Assembly: GCF_003703475.1 (NCBI RefSeq)
Contig: NZ_RDQM01000006.1
Location: forward strand, 124,001-188,000
Length of the DNA: 64,000 bases
Origin: Allofranklinella schreckenbergeri
GTDB taxonomy: Bacteria > Pseudomonadota > Gammaproteobacteria > Burkholderiales > Burkholderiaceae_C
Direction: 5' to 3'
Below, one piece after another: positions 31,428 through 48,849 of the stretch. The first letter of the stretch is position 1, and the number at the start of each line of letters is the position of its first letter. Under the pieces are notes generated by a model. It saw only the letters and a program-made list of their open reading frames with translations. It was not told the DNA's origin and did no database searches. A program made the position numbers and the translations under genes.

Positions 31428-32191
31428 AGAAAAGAGAAATCCGCCACCAAAGGTAAATGGTCGGACATGCGCCACCACACTCGCCCGCGCGGGACGAAAA
31501 TGGATTGGGGCTTTAGCCCGCGCACGAAAATGCGGTCGAGCTGTACCAGCGGCAGGCGTGAGGGGTAGGTCAAGGCGCGTGCGCCGTCGTATTCCACAAA
31601 GCCTGTCTCGCGCAGCAGCAAGCCAGTCTGTGATCCCCAGTCATTGAAGTCGCCCGCGATGATGACGGGCTCGTGCGCAGGCACTTCGTCACGTACGAAT
31701 TCACAAATCATGGCGATTTGGCGTAAGCGGCTGATATGGATCAGCCCAAGGTGCACCGCCAGCACATGCACCACGCAGCCGCCGACGTCGATGCCTGCAT
31801 GCAAAATGCCGCGCTGCTCCAGACGATGGTCGGAAATGTCCCTTTGTTGTGAATGCAATACCGGCCAGCGCGTCAGCACCGCATTGCCGTGCTCGCCGTG
31901 GCGCGTGATGGCGTTGGTGTGATAGACGGCTTCGTAACCCTGCGGCGCGAGAAATTCGGCCTGCGGCAGCTCAGGCCAGCGGGCAAAGCGGGCCTGAGCG
32001 CGTGCATTGTTTTTGCGCACCTCTTGCAAGCAGATGATGTCGGCATCGAGTTGCTCCACCGCCAGCGCCAGGTTGCCAATTTCCAGCCGGCTCAGAGGCC
32101 CCATTCCCTGTACCCCCTTGTGGATGTTGTAAGTCGCAACGCGCAGTACGGTTGGCGTGCTGGCGTTTTCGGCGTGGGCGAACGCACTCAT
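31421..32191 (-). CDS. Endonuclease/exonuclease/phosphatase (EEP) family protein
   Basis: About 256 residues of the Mg-dependent EEP superfamily. Motifs in order: LRVATYNIHKGVQG, IICLQEV (metal-binding Glu), HGEHGNAVLTRWPV, VHVLAVHLGL (catalytic His region), IIAGDFNDW (Asp/Asn pair) and the final MSDHLPLVADF (Asp-His). ATG 32191 is the start closest to the domain; an in-frame ATG at 32245 is possible and neither has a strong ribosome site. Substrate could be nucleic acid, phospholipid or another phosphodiester. Divergent from the GNAT gene. Confidence 0.83.
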   Translation of the reverse strand: MSAFAHAENASTPTVLRVATYNIHKGVQGMGPLSRLEIGNLALAVEQLDADIICLQEVRKNNARAQARFARWPELPQAEFLAPQGYEAVYHTNAITRHGEHGNAVLTRWPVLHSQQRDISDHRLEQRGILHAGIDVGGCVVHVLAVHLGLIHISRLRQIAMICEFVRDEVPAHEPVIIAGDFNDWGSQTGLLLRETGFVEYDGARALTYPSRLPLVQLDRIFVRGLKPQSIFVPRGRVWWRMSDHLPLVADFSFLL

Positions 32192-32347
32192 GGCTTGGCT
32201 TGAAGAAATTTCGGTTGGGGGGCAAGGAAAAAATGGCGAGTGCATTTTCTCATTGAAGGCCTGGTGGAATGCCCGATTACAGGCTGTTGGCGTCATCGCG
32301 TGATAATCGCCCTGAACTTTCCCTCTACTCTCATCAAGGAGATTGCT

Positions 32348-32632
32348 ATGCCAACCGTACGTAAAAATGAAGAAGCCCAGCGCTATGAGGTTTTGTTGGA
32401 TGACGGCACTGTCGCAGGCTTTGCTGATTATGAAATCCGGGGCAACCAAGTGGTGCTGCCGCATACCGTGGTTCAACCTGAATACAACGGGCAAGGTTTG
32501 GCAAGCTTGTTGGCTCAGGCTGCGCTGGAGGATATCCAGGCGGCAGGCCAGTGCGTCGTGCCCGCTTGCTCGTTTATCGAAGCCTATTTGCAGCGCAAGC
32601 CGCAATGGCAGTCTTTGCGTTGCCCAGTGTAA
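32348..32632 (+). CDS. Small GNAT-fold N-acetyltransferase (YidJ/PF14542-like)
   Basis: A 94-residue protein of the minimal GNAT family. Start ATG 32348 has CATCAAGGAGATTGCT upstream. The acetyl-CoA-binding loop is VVQPEYNGQGLASLLAQAAL, and the C-terminal segment CSFIEAYLQRKPQW matches the family's conserved end. Substrate unknown; such proteins may acetylate small amines or proteins. Upstream in-frame codons are less likely to be coding. Confidence 0.87.
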   Translation: MPTVRKNEEAQRYEVLLDDGTVAGFADYEIRGNQVVLPHTVVQPEYNGQGLASLLAQAALEDIQAAGQCVVPACSFIEAYLQRKPQWQSLRCPV

Positions 32633-32645
32633 CCTTGGGGTGATT

Positions 32646-32722
32646 TTTTACAGATCAATGGGATAAAATTTATCCATTCTTCGGCGTGTTTTTATTGATT
32701 TCATTTTTCCTTTGATTTGTAA
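32646..32722 (+). repeat. 77-bp AT-rich palindromic element, copy F
   Basis: Left arm TTTTACAGATCAATGGGATA, core CCATTCTTCGGCGTGTTTTT, right arm TTTTTCCTTTGATTTGTAAT. The right arm is perfect and the core is diverged. It begins 14 bases after the GNAT stop. Confidence 0.85.
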
Positions 32723-32842
32723 TATGTGTTAATCTATTGAAGAGGCTGGCTTTGTTGCCTGCATGCTCGCAGCAAAACAGTCATTTTTGATCAAGCCAGA
32801 ACCCGATTTATGAGCGGGCTATCGCGCCTCTGGAGCCAAAGA

Positions 32843-32890
32843 GAAAGCCCTCAAATGTCTTGCGCAGAGCCAGACGTTTGAGGGCTTTTT
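32843..32890. terminator. Bidirectional terminator hairpin
   Basis: Stem AAAGCCCTCAAATGTCT / AGACGTTTGAGGGCTTT around a TGCGCAGAGCC loop, with T-runs on both sides. Placed between convergent GNAT and nitroreductase genes. Confidence 0.85.
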
Positions 32891-33026
32891 ATAGGGCGCT
32901 ATCACTTCCAAGCGCTTTGCTTTCCAAGAAAAAAACTTAATCCATTGGAAAGCGCGAGGAAGGATAAGGGGCAATATCAGCCGAATTTCGAAGTGTGTAT
33001 TGGGCTAGAGAAAGTGTGTGGCCAAT

Positions 33027-33638
33027 TCAATTAGCCCCATATACTTTCAATCGGCTCTCCATTGGAGCAAAATCTTTTTGCCCAGCGGGAGCGAGTACGT
33101 TGCCGAAGACCAATTGCGCGCGCAATTTCCAATTGCTGGGAATATCCCAATTCTGGGACACTTGCGCGTCAATGAGCGGATTGTAGTGTTGCAAGTTGGC
33201 GCCTACCTCAGCGCAAGCCAGTGCCGTCCAAATGGCATATTGGTGCATGGCATTGGTTTGTTCGCTCCAAATTGGGAAGTTTTCAGCGTACAGGGCGAAC
33301 TTTTCTTGCAGGCCTTTGACGACTTCCTGATCTTCAAAAAAGAGGACGCTGCCAGCAGCGGCTTTAAAGCCATTAATCCGCTCTTCGGTGGCAGGAAAGT
33401 TGTCTGCTGGGACAATTTTGCGCAACTCCTCTTTGGTGAGGTCCCACAACTTCTCATGCTCAGAACCAAAAAGAACCAATGCACGGGTCGATTGAGAGTT
33501 AAAAGCCGAAGGTGTGTGCTGAAGCGCATGCTCGACGATTTTTACAACCTGCTCATTACTAATGGGCAAATTCTTGCCCAGAGCATAAATAGAGCGGCGG
33601 GTTTCAGCGTTGTGTTGCAGAGATTGCAGGTTAGACAT
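33027..33638 (-). CDS. Nitroreductase-family flavoprotein
   Basis: A 203-residue FMN-dependent oxidoreductase of the HBN1/YdgI-like nitroreductase branch. It begins with the FMN-binding RRSIYALG after a short leader, then HALQHTPSAFNSQSTRALVL (flavin and dimer contacts) and QYAIWTALACAEVGANLQHY, and ends RLKVYGAN. Usual size for the branch. The physiological substrate is unknown; members reduce quinones, nitro compounds or lipid signals. The ATG at 33638 has a modest ribosome site. Confidence 0.9.
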   Translation of the reverse strand: MSNLQSLQHNAETRRSIYALGKNLPISNEQVVKIVEHALQHTPSAFNSQSTRALVLFGSEHEKLWDLTKEELRKIVPADNFPATEERINGFKAAAGSVLFFEDQEVVKGLQEKFALYAENFPIWSEQTNAMHQYAIWTALACAEVGANLQHYNPLIDAQVSQNWDIPSNWKLRAQLVFGNVLAPAGQKDFAPMESRLKVYGAN

Positions 33639-34115
33639 ATTTTTCCGAACTGAATTTCAATGAAAGGATTGCTCTTTCCTCTTTCAATAGAGTGTCGATG
33701 AGCCGGGGCGAATCATAGGGCGTTTTCTTAAATTGGTGTGGCCTGGTGCAAGAAACTCAGTGTTCTAGAGAAGGAATGCTGCCTTGGTGTGTGCTATGCC
33801 TTGCTTCCCGCAGCGAGAGCAGCATGGAATGCGCTGATGGGCAGCGGCTAGGGATGGGCTTGGTAACATAGCGCACTGATTTTTGTGCGCTGGCCGCTGC
33901 GAGTGTTGCGGGCCTGTTATCAAAATCCTCGCGCCGCCCTCATTTCCAGGGTCGGGCGTTCGCTGCGTTACAAGGCGCGGTCAATGGCACAGGCTATTGG
34001 CCGCGCTTTACGCCTTGCAGACCGCCTCCACCGTCGGGCGAGCGCCCTGCTTAGCGACTTTTGTAATAGCACTGGTCGTGCCGCCGTTTGCTTTTGTCCC
34101 TTTTGAACGCTGTTT
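33639..34115. other. Intergenic region upstream of hisS
   Basis: A 477-base gap between divergent nitroreductase and hisS genes. The two short plus-strand frames near 33883-34119 overlap each other and show no family features, so I treat them as non-coding. The notable content is the strong inverted repeat at 33963-34020. Confidence 0.6.
33963..34020 (+). promoter_or_regulatory. Long hairpin in the hisS leader
   Basis: GCGCGGTCAATGG pairs with CTATTGGCCGCGC with two mismatches across a short loop. Outer segments CAAGGCG and CGCCTTG extend the stem. It ends about 95 bases before the hisS start and has no T-run. It could be a leader structure or a REP-like palindrome. Confidence 0.5.
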
Positions 34116-35471
34116 TTGAGCACCGTGACCCAATCCAATCTTCCCGTAAAAGCCGAAAAGGCTGCGAGCCAAGCGCTGCGCGCCGTGCGCGGCATGAACG
34201 ACATCCTGCCGCCCGAATCCAGCCGCTGGCAGTGGCTGGAGGACGCGGTGCGCCGCGTCATGGCGGGCCACGCCTACCGCAACGTGCGCCTGCCCATCAT
34301 GGAGCACACGGCGCTGTTCGTGCGCGGCATCGGTGAGGTGACGGACATCGTCGAAAAAGAGATGTACGCCTTCGAGGACCGCGCCGACCAACACGGCCGC
34401 GCCGAGCACCTGGCGCTGCGCCCCGAGGGCACGGCCGGCCTGGTGCGCGCCACGGTGGAGCACAACCTGCTCTACGACGGCGGCAAGCGCCTGTACTACA
34501 TGGGCCCCATGTTCCGGCGCGAGCGCCCGCAGCGCGGCCGCTACCGGCAGTTCCACCAGATCGGCGCCGAGGCGCTGGGCTTTGGCGGGCCGGAGGTCGA
34601 TGCCGAGCTCATCCTGCTGGCCGTGGCGCTGTGGCGCGAACTGGGCATCCGCAACTGGCGGCTGGAGCTCAACAGCCTGGGCCAGCCCGAAGAGCGCCGC
34701 GCGCACCGCGCCGCGCTGATCGCCTACTTCGAGCAGCACGCCGAGCAACTCGACGAAGACGCGCGCCGCCGCCTGCACAGCAACCCGCTGCGCATTCTGG
34801 ACACCAAGAACCCCGCCATGCAGGCGCTGGCCGAAGGCGCGCCCAAGCTCATGGACTACCTGGGCGAAGCCTCGCTGGCGCACTTCAAGGCTGTGCAGGC
34901 CATTCTGGACGCCAACGGCGTGCCCTGGCGCATCAACCCGCGCCTGGTGCGCGGGCTGGACTACTACAACCTGACGGTGTTCGAGTTCATCACCGAATCG
35001 CTGGGCGCGCAGGGCACCATCTGCGGCGGCGGCCGTTACGACTATTTGATCGAGCAAATCGGCGGCAAGCCCGCCCCGGCCGTGGGCTGGGCGCTGGGCG
35101 TGGAGCGCGTGCTGGAGCTGCTTAAGGAAGAGGGCGTGGCCCCGCCCGAGGCCGTGCCCGACGCCTACGCCGTGGTGCCCGATGTGGCCAGCCTGCCGCA
35201 AGTCATGGCCGTGCTGGCCCAATTGCGCGCCGCTGGCGTGGCCGTGCAAATGCACGCCAGCGCCGATTCGGCCCAGGGCATGGGCAGCTTCAAGAGCCAA
35301 TTCAAAAAGGCCGACGCCAGCGGTGCTGCCTGTGCCCTGGTGTTCGGGGCGGATGAATTGGCGCGCGGCGAGGTGGCGCTCAAACCTTTGCGAGGCGGCG
35401 AGCAGCAGTGTCTGCCCCTGGCGGATATTGGCGCCTTGGCGGCCCGCATACAATCACTGGTTTCGCCTTGA
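34116..35471 (+). CDS. hisS: Histidyl-tRNA synthetase
   Basis: Class II aminoacyl-tRNA synthetase, 451 residues. Motif 1 is around [17 protein letters not shown]; motif 2 has [19 protein letters not shown]; the histidine-specific segments are [15 protein letters not shown] and GGGRYDYL; motif 3 is GWALGVER. The C-terminal anticodon-binding domain is alpha/beta ([20 protein letters not shown]-like region). The start is TTG 34116; a GTG at 34125 is an alternative. It precedes yfgM and bamB as usual, but its usual upstream neighbour ispG is about 8 kb away. Confidence 0.96.
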   Translation: MSTVTQSNLPVKAEKAASQALRAVRGMNDILPPESSRWQWLEDAVRRVMAGHAYRNVRLPIMEHTALFVRGIGEVTDIVEKEMYAFEDRADQHGRAEHLALRPEGTAGLVRATVEHNLLYDGGKRLYYMGPMFRRERPQRGRYRQFHQIGAEALGFGGPEVDAELILLAVALWRELGIRNWRLELNSLGQPEERRAHRAALIAYFEQHAEQLDEDARRRLHSNPLRILDTKNPAMQALAEGAPKLMDYLGEASLAHFKAVQAILDANGVPWRINPRLVRGLDYYNLTVFEFITESLGAQGTICGGGRYDYLIEQIGGKPAPAVGWALGVERVLELLKEEGVAPPEAVPDAYAVVPDVASLPQVMAVLAQLRAAGVAVQMHASADSAQGMGSFKSQFKKADASGAACALVFGADELARGEVALKPLRGGEQQCLPLADIGALAARIQSLVSP

Positions 35472-35558
35472 GTGGGCGTACCACGCGCGCTAGCGAGCGC
35501 CACCCAAGTGTGAGACTGCTTGCGACGCTCTTGACTGATTGACCCTATTTCACTGTGT

Positions 35559-36215
35559 ATGGCTTCTAACTACGACCTGCAAGAACAGGAACAAATCGCG
35601 CTGATCAAGCACTTCTGGAATCGCTGGGGGACGCTGATTTCCTCCGTGGCTTTGGCGATCGTCTTGGCCGTAGCGGCTTACAACGGTTGGAATTATTGGA
35701 AAACACAGCAAGCTGGCAAAGCCGCCGAGCTGTTCGATCAAGTGGCCTTGGCGACGCAGCAAAACCAAAGCGGCGCATTGGCGCAGAGTCTGGAAGTGCT
35801 GCAATCGAGCTTCCCGAGTACGGCGCAGGCCAGCCAGGCCTCATTGCTGGCAGGTAAATATTGGGTGGATCAGCAGGATTGGCCTGCGGCGGAAAAGGTG
35901 CTCGACTGGGTGCAGCGCAACAGCCAGGATGAAGGCTTTAAAGCGCTGGCCGTGTTGCGCAAGGCTGCCGTGCACATGCAGCAGAAACAATGGGATGCGG
36001 CGTTGGCGGCGTTGGATGGTTACAACTTCCCCTACGAATACCGCGCTTTGCGTGATGACCGTCGTGGCGACATCCTGCAAGAACAGGGCAAGACGCAGGA
36101 GGCTATCGCCGCTTACCAGGCGGCGTTTGCGGGTCTGGATGCTTTCACGCCCTATCGCAGCGTGGTGGAAGCCAAGCTCAATGCTTTGGGACAGAACCCG
36201 GCCAAAGCGGGTTGA
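35559..36215 (+). CDS. yfgM: YfgM-family TPR membrane protein (ancillary SecYEG/BamB neighbour)
   Basis: A 218-residue protein with a short cytoplasmic N-terminus (MASNYDLQEQEQIALIKHFW), one transmembrane helix (LISSVALAIVLAVAAYNGW) and a periplasmic TPR-like domain (PF09976 type) with SLLAGKYWVDQQDWPAAEKV and GDILQEQGKTQEAIAAYQAA. YfgM associates with SecYEG and PpiD in E. coli and aids secreted-protein folding. Its place between hisS and bamB is the standard one. Confidence 0.9.
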   Translation: MASNYDLQEQEQIALIKHFWNRWGTLISSVALAIVLAVAAYNGWNYWKTQQAGKAAELFDQVALATQQNQSGALAQSLEVLQSSFPSTAQASQASLLAGKYWVDQQDWPAAEKVLDWVQRNSQDEGFKALAVLRKAAVHMQQKQWDAALAALDGYNFPYEYRALRDDRRGDILQEQGKTQEAIAAYQAAFAGLDAFTPYRSVVEAKLNALGQNPAKAG

Positions 36216-36281
36216 TGCGTGGGGCATGGATGGCGGCGCGTGCAGCGCTGCCGTGGTCTTCGGATGTGAACGGGAGAAATG

Positions 36282-37433
36282 ATGCGTATCGCTAAATCCT
36301 GCAAGGCGCTGTTGTTGGCCGTGGTAGCCAGCCAGTTGGTGGCCTGCTCCTTGCTCTCCGGCAATAAAGCGCCGAAGCCGCAAGTGCTGGCGCCCAGCGC
36401 ATCACGCGTGGCGTTGAGTCCAGCCTGGACGGCGCAGATCGGCAAATTGGGTGATGTGCAGTTGCGGCCGCAAGTGAACGGTAATGCGCTGACTGTGGCG
36501 ACAGCTACGGGCGCGGTGACGAGCCTGGACGCCGAGACAGGCGCCGTGCTCTGGCAGGCCAAACTGGGCGAATCTTTGGTGGCCGGCGTGGGCGGCGATG
36601 GGCGTGTCTTTGCCGTTGTGACTGCGCAAAACGATGTGGTCGCACTGCGCGATGGGCAAGTCATCTGGCGCCGTGCTTTGCCAGGCCGTTCGTTCACGCC
36701 GCCGCTGGTGGCAGGTGGGCGCGTATTTGTGCTGGCGGCTGATCGTGCGCTGTACGCTTTTGATGCCGAAGGCGGCGCTCCCATTTGGGATCGCCCGGGT
36801 GCGGAGGGCGAGGCGCTGGCGCTGCGCCAGGCGCTGCTGCTCACGGCGGTGGGCGATACCCTGGTGACCGGGTTTTCTGGGCGGGTCATGGGTGTCAATC
36901 CCGATACCGGCTCGTTGCGTTGGGAGACTCCCGTGGCGGTGCCGCGTGGCATCAATGATATTGAGCGCTTGGTTGATGTGCTGGCGCCTTTTAGCCGTCA
37001 AGGTGGCGGCCTTTGCGTGCAAGCGTTTCAAACGGCGATTGGCTGTGTGGATGCCGTCAGCGGAGCCACGTTGTGGACGCAACGCCACAACGGCGCGCAA
37101 GGCGTTGGAGGGGATGTGGATGCCATCTACGGCGTAGATGTTTCCGGCCGATTGCAGGCGTGGGATCGTGTGGATGGCAAGCAAAAATGGCTTTCTGACC
37201 GCTTGAGGCATCGCCAACTTTCTGCGCCACTGGGCTTGGGGCGCGCAGTGGCTGTGGGCGACTCTACGGGCTTACTGCATCTGCTCGATCGCGAGGACGG
37301 CAGCGAGCTGACCCGATGGCAGGTGGGTAAGTCGGCCTTGCGCGCGCCGCTGTTGGTCGGTCAAACATTGGTGGTTATTGCGGAGGATGGCTCGGTACAG
37401 GGCTTGCGCTTGGGAGAGGGTGTGTTGCCTTGA
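36282..37433 (+). CDS. bamB: Outer membrane assembly lipoprotein BamB
   Basis: A 383-residue eight-bladed PQQ-type beta-propeller of the BAM complex that inserts outer-membrane barrels. Signal peptide with lipobox LVACS. Repeated propeller motifs include TSLDAETGAVLWQAKLGE, VALRDGQVIWRRALPGRSF, LYAFDAEGGAPIWDRPG and GVNPDTGSLRWETPV. ATG 36282 is preferred over the adjacent 36279 because of spacing from GGGAG. The gene der (engA), which commonly follows bamB, is absent here. Confidence 0.94.
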   Translation: MRIAKSCKALLLAVVASQLVACSLLSGNKAPKPQVLAPSASRVALSPAWTAQIGKLGDVQLRPQVNGNALTVATATGAVTSLDAETGAVLWQAKLGESLVAGVGGDGRVFAVVTAQNDVVALRDGQVIWRRALPGRSFTPPLVAGGRVFVLAADRALYAFDAEGGAPIWDRPGAEGEALALRQALLLTAVGDTLVTGFSGRVMGVNPDTGSLRWETPVAVPRGINDIERLVDVLAPFSRQGGGLCVQAFQTAIGCVDAVSGATLWTQRHNGAQGVGGDVDAIYGVDVSGRLQAWDRVDGKQKWLSDRLRHRQLSAPLGLGRAVAVGDSTGLLHLLDREDGSELTRWQVGKSALRAPLLVGQTLVVIAEDGSVQGLRLGEGVLP

Positions 37434-37485
37434 TTCGGAGGGCATGCAAAACGCCCGGCTTGCCCCAAATTATTGCAGTAGCCTC

Positions 37486-37514
37486 TTGTGCAAAAAAACC
37501 GGCGTCATTACAAT
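37486..37514 (+). promoter_or_regulatory. Sigma70-type promoter for the rplK operon
   Basis: -35 TTGTGC, spacer of exactly 17 bases, -10 TACAAT, about 112 bases before the rplK start. It is the only good promoter match in the bamB-rplK gap. Confidence 0.6.
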
Positions 37515-37626
37515 GCGCGGTTTGCCCGATGCCGGGCATTTTTAACCTGAGGGGGAGCTGGTCTAGCGGCTTGGGCTATTGTCGAAGTTGCAGAGCGGCG
37601 TTTGTACCCAGATTGGAGTTTTTTAA

Positions 37627-38058
37627 ATGGCAAAGAAAATCGTCGGCTTCATTAAGCTGCAAGTGCCCGCAGGCAAGGCCAATCCTTCGCCTCCTATTGG
37701 TCCTGCGCTTGGTCAGCGTGGCCTGAACATCATGGAGTTCACCAAGGCGTTCAATGCGCAAACGCAAGGCATGGAGCCTGGTTTGCCGTTGCCTGTGGTG
37801 ATTACGGCTTACGCGGACAAGAGCTTTACCTTCATCATCAAGACGCCTCCTGCGGCTACGTTGATCAAGAAGGCGATCAAGCTGGATAAGGGTTCTGCCA
37901 ACCCCAACAAGCAAAAGGTGGGCAAGATCACCCGTGCGCAGTTGGAAGAAATTGCCAAAACCAAGATGGCCGACCTTAGTGCGGCTGATTTGGATGCGGC
38001 GGTGCGCACCATTGCGGGTTCTGCGCGCTCGATGGGTGTGACTGTGGAAGGGGTGTGA
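37627..38058 (+). CDS. rplK: 50S ribosomal protein L11
   Basis: A 143-residue protein forming the L11 stalk base at the GTPase centre. It has the canonical [20 protein letters not shown] start, the Pro-rich [14 protein letters not shown] and the C-terminal RNA-binding domain ending [14 protein letters not shown]. No secE or nusG lies upstream, where they normally stand. One base separates its stop from rplA. Confidence 0.98.
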   Translation: MAKKIVGFIKLQVPAGKANPSPPIGPALGQRGLNIMEFTKAFNAQTQGMEPGLPLPVVITAYADKSFTFIIKTPPAATLIKKAIKLDKGSANPNKQKVGKITRAQLEEIAKTKMADLSAADLDAAVRTIAGSARSMGVTVEGV

Positions 38059-38059
38059 A

Positions 38060-38755
38060 ATGGCCAAGCTGACTAAGAAACAAAAAGCCCTGCAAGGCAA
38101 GGTTGATAGCGGCAAGCTCTACCCTTGGGCTGAGGCGATTGCTCTGGTCAAAGAGTGCGCTACGGCCAAGTTCGATGAATCCATCGATGTGGCTGTGCAA
38201 CTGGGTGTGGATGCCAAGAAGTCCGACCAGGTGGTGCGTGGCGCGGTCGTGTTGCCTAACGGTACCGGCAAGACGGCGCGTGTGGCGGTGTTCGCCCAAG
38301 GCGCCAAAGCGGAAGAAGCTAAGGCGGCTGGTGCTGACGTGGTGGGTATGGATGAGCTGGCGGCTGAGTTCAAGACTGGCAACATCCCTTACGACGTTGT
38401 GATTGCGGCTCCTGATGCGATGCGCGTGGTAGGTGCTTTGGGTCAAATTCTCGGTCCGCGTGGTTTGATGCCTAACCCCAAGGTGGGTACGGTGACGCCT
38501 GATGTGGCGACGGCTGTGAAGAATGCCAAGGCCGGTCAGGTTCAATTCCGTGTTGACAAGGCTGGCATCATCCACGGCACGATTGGTCGTCGTTCGTTTG
38601 AAGATGCTAAGTTGCAGGAAAACTTGCAGGCTCTGATTGAGGCGCTCAATAAGGCTAAGCCTGCTGGCGCGAAGGGCTTGTACCTGCGCAAGGTTGCTGT
38701 GTCGTCCACCATGGGTGTGGGTGTGCGTGTGGAAACGCAAAGCATCGCGGCCTGA
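38060..38755 (+). CDS. rplA: 50S ribosomal protein L1
   Basis: A 231-residue L1 stalk protein and translational repressor of the L11-L1 message. Family signatures include [35 protein letters not shown] and [18 protein letters not shown]. It starts one base after rplK, consistent with coupled translation. Confidence 0.98.
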   Translation: MAKLTKKQKALQGKVDSGKLYPWAEAIALVKECATAKFDESIDVAVQLGVDAKKSDQVVRGAVVLPNGTGKTARVAVFAQGAKAEEAKAAGADVVGMDELAAEFKTGNIPYDVVIAAPDAMRVVGALGQILGPRGLMPNPKVGTVTPDVATAVKNAKAGQVQFRVDKAGIIHGTIGRRSFEDAKLQENLQALIEALNKAKPAGAKGLYLRKVAVSSTMGVGVRVETQSIAA

Positions 38756-39074
38756 TGTGAAAAAAATCCAAAGCGCGCCTTGGTTTTTGCTTAGGGGTGC
38801 TTTGGTTTGGTGGGCTGTCATCCCTCTGTTTTTTTTTGGGGTGGTAGGTCATCGAAGACCGCTGGTGCAGGGTTGCCTGTTTAAGCTTTTGAGCCACCTT
38901 TGTGGGGTGGTAAATGGGCCAGCGCAGATGGTGTGCCCACTGGTGGAAATGGTGCAGCGGATGCGGTTTTGCCGCATTGCGGGCCTGTTCTCTGGCAGTT
39001 GTGGTCGCTGAAACCGGCGCAGTGGGTGAAGTTCTTTTGGGGCTTCGCTTGGCTGCATTGAAAGGAGAAGGACC
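38756..39074 (+). promoter_or_regulatory. rplJ leader region (likely L10 autoregulatory leader)
   Basis: A 319-base untranslated gap before rplJ. L10-L12 is known to bind such leaders and repress rplJL. Visible structure includes GATGCGG-TTTT-CCGCAT-type pairing near 38955-38975 and a GC-rich stretch up to the ribosome site AAAGGAGAAGGACC. I infer the role from position; I have not folded it. Confidence 0.45.
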
Positions 39075-39575
39075 TTGAGTCTGAATCGCAGTGAAAAAGA
39101 GGCGGTCGTTGCGCAAGTGGCCGACCTCGCCGCCAAAAGCCAGACGCTGGTAGTGGCGGAATACCGTGGTGTCACGGTGGCTGATCTGACCCAGCTTCGC
39201 GTCAAGGCCCGTGCGCAAAACGTGAATTTGAGCGTGTTGAAGAACACGCTTGCACGTCGCGCAGTGGCTGGCAGTGCGTTCGAAGTGGTGGCGGATCAGC
39301 TCACAGGCCCGCTGATCTATGGTTTCTCGGAAGATGCTATCGCTGCCGCGAAAGTGGTGGCCGACTTTGCGAAAACCAATGACAAGCTGGTCATCCGTGG
39401 CGGTGTTTACGACGGCAAAGCGCTTGATGCCAATGGCGTCAAGGAGCTGGCCAGCATCCCCAGCAAAGAAGTGTTGCTGTCGCAGCTGTTGGGCTTGTTG
39501 CAATCGCCAGTCTCCCGCACGGCTCGCGTGCTGGCCGCTTTGGCCGAGAAAAAGGGCGAGGCGGCCGCTGCATGA
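39075..39575 (+). CDS. rplJ: 50S ribosomal protein L10
   Basis: A 166-residue stalk anchor for L7/L12 dimers. It begins at TTG 39075 ([20 protein letters not shown]), preceded by a strong AAAGGAGAAGG site. [19 protein letters not shown] is the rRNA-binding domain, and the C-terminal helix ([18 protein letters not shown]) carries the L12-binding sites. The rare start codon fits a translationally controlled gene. Confidence 0.97.
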   Translation: MSLNRSEKEAVVAQVADLAAKSQTLVVAEYRGVTVADLTQLRVKARAQNVNLSVLKNTLARRAVAGSAFEVVADQLTGPLIYGFSEDAIAAAKVVADFAKTNDKLVIRGGVYDGKALDANGVKELASIPSKEVLLSQLLGLLQSPVSRTARVLAALAEKKGEAAAA

Positions 39576-39642
39576 TGCGCGGGGCTATTGCTCGAAACGA
39601 ACCAATCCGAAACTCCCTATTTCCCATTAAAGGATCAACAAA

Positions 39643-40020
39643 ATGGCATTCGATAAAGACGCATTCCTGACCGCCCTGGACAGCATGACCGTTCTGGAAC
39701 TGAACGATCTGGTCAAGGCGATTGAAGAGAAATTCGGCGTGAGCGCTGCCGCCATGGCCGCTCCTGCTGCTGGTGGCGCTGCTGGCGGCGCTGCTGCTGC
39801 CGAAGAGAAGACCGAGTTCAACGTGGAACTCAAGGATGCTGGCAGCAACAAAGTGGCCGTGATTAAGGCTGTGCGTGAAATCACTGGCCTGGGCCTCAAG
39901 GAAGCCAAAGAGCTGGTTGACGGCGCTCCCAAGACGGTCAAGGAAGCTCTGCCCAAGGCTGACGCTGAAGCCGCTCTCAAGAAGCTGGAAGAAGCTGGCG
40001 CCAAGGCTGAACTCAAGTAA
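39643..40020 (+). CDS. rplL: 50S ribosomal protein L7/L12
   Basis: A 125-residue acidic stalk protein. It has an N-terminal dimerisation domain ([20 protein letters not shown]), an Ala/Gly-rich hinge ([20 protein letters not shown]) and a C-terminal factor-binding domain ([20 protein letters not shown]). The ribosome site AAAGGATCAACAAA precedes ATG. Lys usage and Ala codons are typical of a highly expressed gene. Confidence 0.98.
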   Translation: MAFDKDAFLTALDSMTVLELNDLVKAIEEKFGVSAAAMAAPAAGGAAGGAAAAEEKTEFNVELKDAGSNKVAVIKAVREITGLGLKEAKELVDGAPKTVKEALPKADAEAALKKLEEAGAKAELK

Positions 40021-40037
40021 TTTGAGGCGCTTGCATA

Positions 40038-40067
40038 AGCCAGGGGTTCGATTGCGAGCCCCTGGCT
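40038..40067 (+). terminator. Attenuator-type hairpin after rplL
   Basis: A 13-bp stem AGCCAGGGGTTCG / CGAGCCCCTGGCT (one G-T pair) with an ATTG loop, then a weak T-rich CTTGTTGTTTTC. An attenuator between rplL and rpoB is known in E. coli and adjusts polymerase versus ribosomal output. Confidence 0.7.
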
Positions 40068-40126
40068 CTTGTTGTTTTCACGCCTATGGAAATTGAAAGC
40101 TTGCCGTCAAGGGGGAGGATGTTTTA

Positions 40127-40203
40127 TTTTTCATATCAATAGGATAATAAATTGACTGATTTTGGCTTGATGGGTAAGGTGTTTATTTTCTTTTGATTTA
40201 AAA
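40127..40203 (+). repeat. 77-bp AT-rich palindromic element, copy G
   Basis: Lies between rplL and rpoB. Left arm TTTTTCATATCAATAGGATA, core TTGACTGATTTTGGCTTGAT, right arm TTATTTTCTTTTGATTTAAA. It must be carried in the rpoBC messenger unless transcription restarts downstream. Confidence 0.85.
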
Positions 40204-40473
40204 TTTTATTTGCGTGTGGGTGGCAAGCTGGCCGCCGGCCTGCGTCAGAGTGCAGACAAAAGCGTTTTTGGTCGTTGATGCGCCAAGCCTGTTTTTGTGT
40301 GCTTTCTGAATCCGCGACACAGCAAAGCACCTTGGTCGGGTGGTGTGCAACGCACCGCCGTCTGCCATGGTTGGTAGTGGCCAACCGCCAAGACTTCAAG
40401 CCCCTATCCTGGGCGCTGGCAAGTGCACCGTCGAAGAATCCCCTGAAACCCAGCCCTTCAGACCGGAGATCTC

Positions 40474-44592
<4,119 letters not shown>

Positions 44593-44613
44593 TGAGCCAA
44601 AGGAGTTCACACC

Positions 44614-48843
<4,230 letters not shown>

Positions 48844-48849
48844 TCGCGA

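Larger units (their letters stand above)
32633..33026. other. Intergenic region with element copy F and a terminator
   Basis: Convergent gap between the GNAT and nitroreductase genes. It holds repeat copy F (32646-32722) and a bidirectional hairpin (32843-32890), both listed separately. No other coding or RNA signal was recognised. Confidence 0.7.
40021..40473. other. rplL-rpoB intergenic region with attenuator and repeat element
   Basis: A 453-base gap inside the ribosomal protein-RNA polymerase operon. It contains an attenuator-like hairpin (40038-40067), dispersed element copy G (40127-40203) and a GC-rich rpoB leader. The short plus-strand frames here are not convincing genes. Confidence 0.7.

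Noticed and set aside
33963-34020. T-box or his-type attenuator for hisS
   Set aside because: No T-box sequence, no leader peptide with a His run and no terminator T-run; T-boxes are not expected in Proteobacteria.
33883-34119. Short overlapping plus-strand frames before hisS
   Set aside because: Two overlapping frames of about 75 codons, no ribosome site or family features, and they cover a hairpin leader.
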